This document shows, piece by piece, positions 63,704 through 64,000 of a stretch of DNA of 64,000 nt. How positions within the stretch are numbered: position 1 is the first letter of the stretch; the number at the start of each line of letters is the position of its first letter. Both the position numbers and the translations under genes were made by a program. The stretch spans positions 868,001 through 932,000 of the forward strand of contig NZ_LT607733.1 in the NCBI RefSeq assembly GCF_900091445.1, read 5' to 3'. The notes under the pieces were generated by a model. It searched no databases and had not been told where the DNA came from. It was given only the letters and a program-made list of their open reading frames with translations. Source of the DNA: Micromonospora echinofusca. GTDB taxonomy: Bacteria; Actinomycetota; Actinomycetes; Mycobacteriales; Micromonosporaceae.

Positions 63704-64000
63704 GTGGTTCCGATGACGTTGAAGGTGCCCGTCCCCTCCGAGTACGTGTTCCCCGCCGGGGCGTTGTGCCTGGGTGTGTCGCCGCAGATCGATTTTGAGC
63801 GGCGTGGTGAGGCGGATAACCAGGCGCGGGACAAGGAGACCGGGGAGCGGGTCTGGGTGGTGCGGGTGATGGACCTGGACCCGGAGGCCGGGAAGTTCGG
63901 TCGGTCGACCGAGGTGAAGGTGAAGGTGGTCGCGCCGCAGCAGCCGGTGCCGCCGCCGTCGACGGTGCCGGGTTACCCGCCGGCGGTGGAGTTCGAGGGC
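63704..64000 (+). CDS. AICE hypothetical protein, 5' part
   Basis: 99 codons, continuing beyond the window. GTG 63704 stands eight bases after AGGAGG (ATG 63713 is in frame). Sequence LKVPVPSEYVFPAGALCLG, then RDKETGERVWVVRVMDLDPEAGKFGRSTEVKVKVV, quoted in parts as ETGERVWVVRVMDLD and KFGRSTEVKVKVV, then a Pro-rich stretch. This is the small beta-rich protein usually first in the replication/transfer gene row of pSAM2-like elements; its biochemical role is unknown. Confidence 0.7.
   Translation, partial: MVPMTLKVPVPSEYVFPAGALCLGVSPQIDFERRGEADNQARDKETGERVWVVRVMDLDPEAGKFGRSTEVKVKVVAPQQPVPPPSTVPGYPPAVEFEG

Larger units (their letters stand above)
52485..64000. mobile_element. Actinomycete integrative and conjugative element (pSAM2-type), left part
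   Basis: Starts at the tRNA-Gly attachment core and leaves the window at its right edge. AICE hallmarks: GntR regulator at 62346 (KorSA-like), Nudix protein at 59406 (Pif-like), XRE regulator, CxxC and small conserved proteins, and a divergent operator region before the gene at 63704, which usually heads the replication/transfer genes. Integrase, excisionase, rep and FtsK-like transfer genes are not in view. Cargo: uppS, the nuclease pair, IS256. Confidence 0.7.

Overview
The window is high-GC actinobacterial DNA. Gene families and style (mycothiol-type oxidoreductase, ECF41 and SigE-type sigma factors, Hsp70/beta-propeller fusion, SGT-like trypsin, pSAM2-type integrated element) point to a member of the Micromonosporaceae, probably Micromonospora; this is inference from content, not a database match.

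Layout. 1-7.4 kb: housekeeping and surface genes (truncated hemoglobin, MFS exporter, MscS channel, hydrolase, HNH protein, a class F sortase paired with a secreted anchor protein, an Lrp/AsnC regulator). 7.5-18.3 kb: one long plus-strand operon, mostly with 4-base stop/start overlaps, for tryptophan catabolism through kynurenine and 3-hydroxyanthranilate, then 2-aminomuconate meta-cleavage down to pyruvate and acetyl-CoA. From the fourth gene on, gene order follows the nba cluster of 2-nitrobenzoate-degrading Pseudomonas. No kynurenine formamidase and no 4-oxalocrotonate tautomerase are present. 18.4-30.5 kb: secreted cutinase/PET-hydrolase-type enzyme, amidase, aminopeptidase N, DsbA-like oxidoreductase, DUF1015 protein, RpiB, small unknowns and a secreted trypsin. 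31.1-38.1 kb: a compact cluster of a stand-alone A-T-reductase NRPS-like enzyme, aldo/keto reductase, sulfotransferase, an HK97-fold shell protein that looks like a natural-product (family 3) encapsulin, and an MFS exporter. This is the most striking system in the window: a predicted reduced, possibly sulfated amino-acid-derived product made next to a protein nanocompartment. 38.2-46 kb: DauA-like flavoenzyme, S8 protease with altered catalytic surroundings, Hsp70/propeller protein, ECF41 sigma with its AhpD-like partner, ASCH protein.

46-64 kb is accessory DNA. Two direct copies of a tRNA-Gly(UCC) 3' half plus its terminator (about 46.16-46.25 kb, decayed; 52.44-52.53 kb, intact) mark successive site-specific integrations. 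The first interval (46.3-52.4 kb) carries an SDR, a truncated CDI-immunity-like gene, a SigE-type sigma/membrane-partner pair and a secreted beta-propeller protein. The second (from 52.5 kb and running off the window) resembles a pSAM2-type actinomycete integrative and conjugative element (AICE): GntR (KorSA-like) regulator, Nudix (Pif-like) protein, XRE regulator, small conserved AICE proteins, and cargo consisting of an extra cis-prenyltransferase and a lower-GC two-gene module with a predicted PD-(D/E)XK nuclease, a candidate new defence system, next to an IS256-family insertion. The integrase, replication and transfer genes and the intact tRNA-Gly should lie beyond the right edge.
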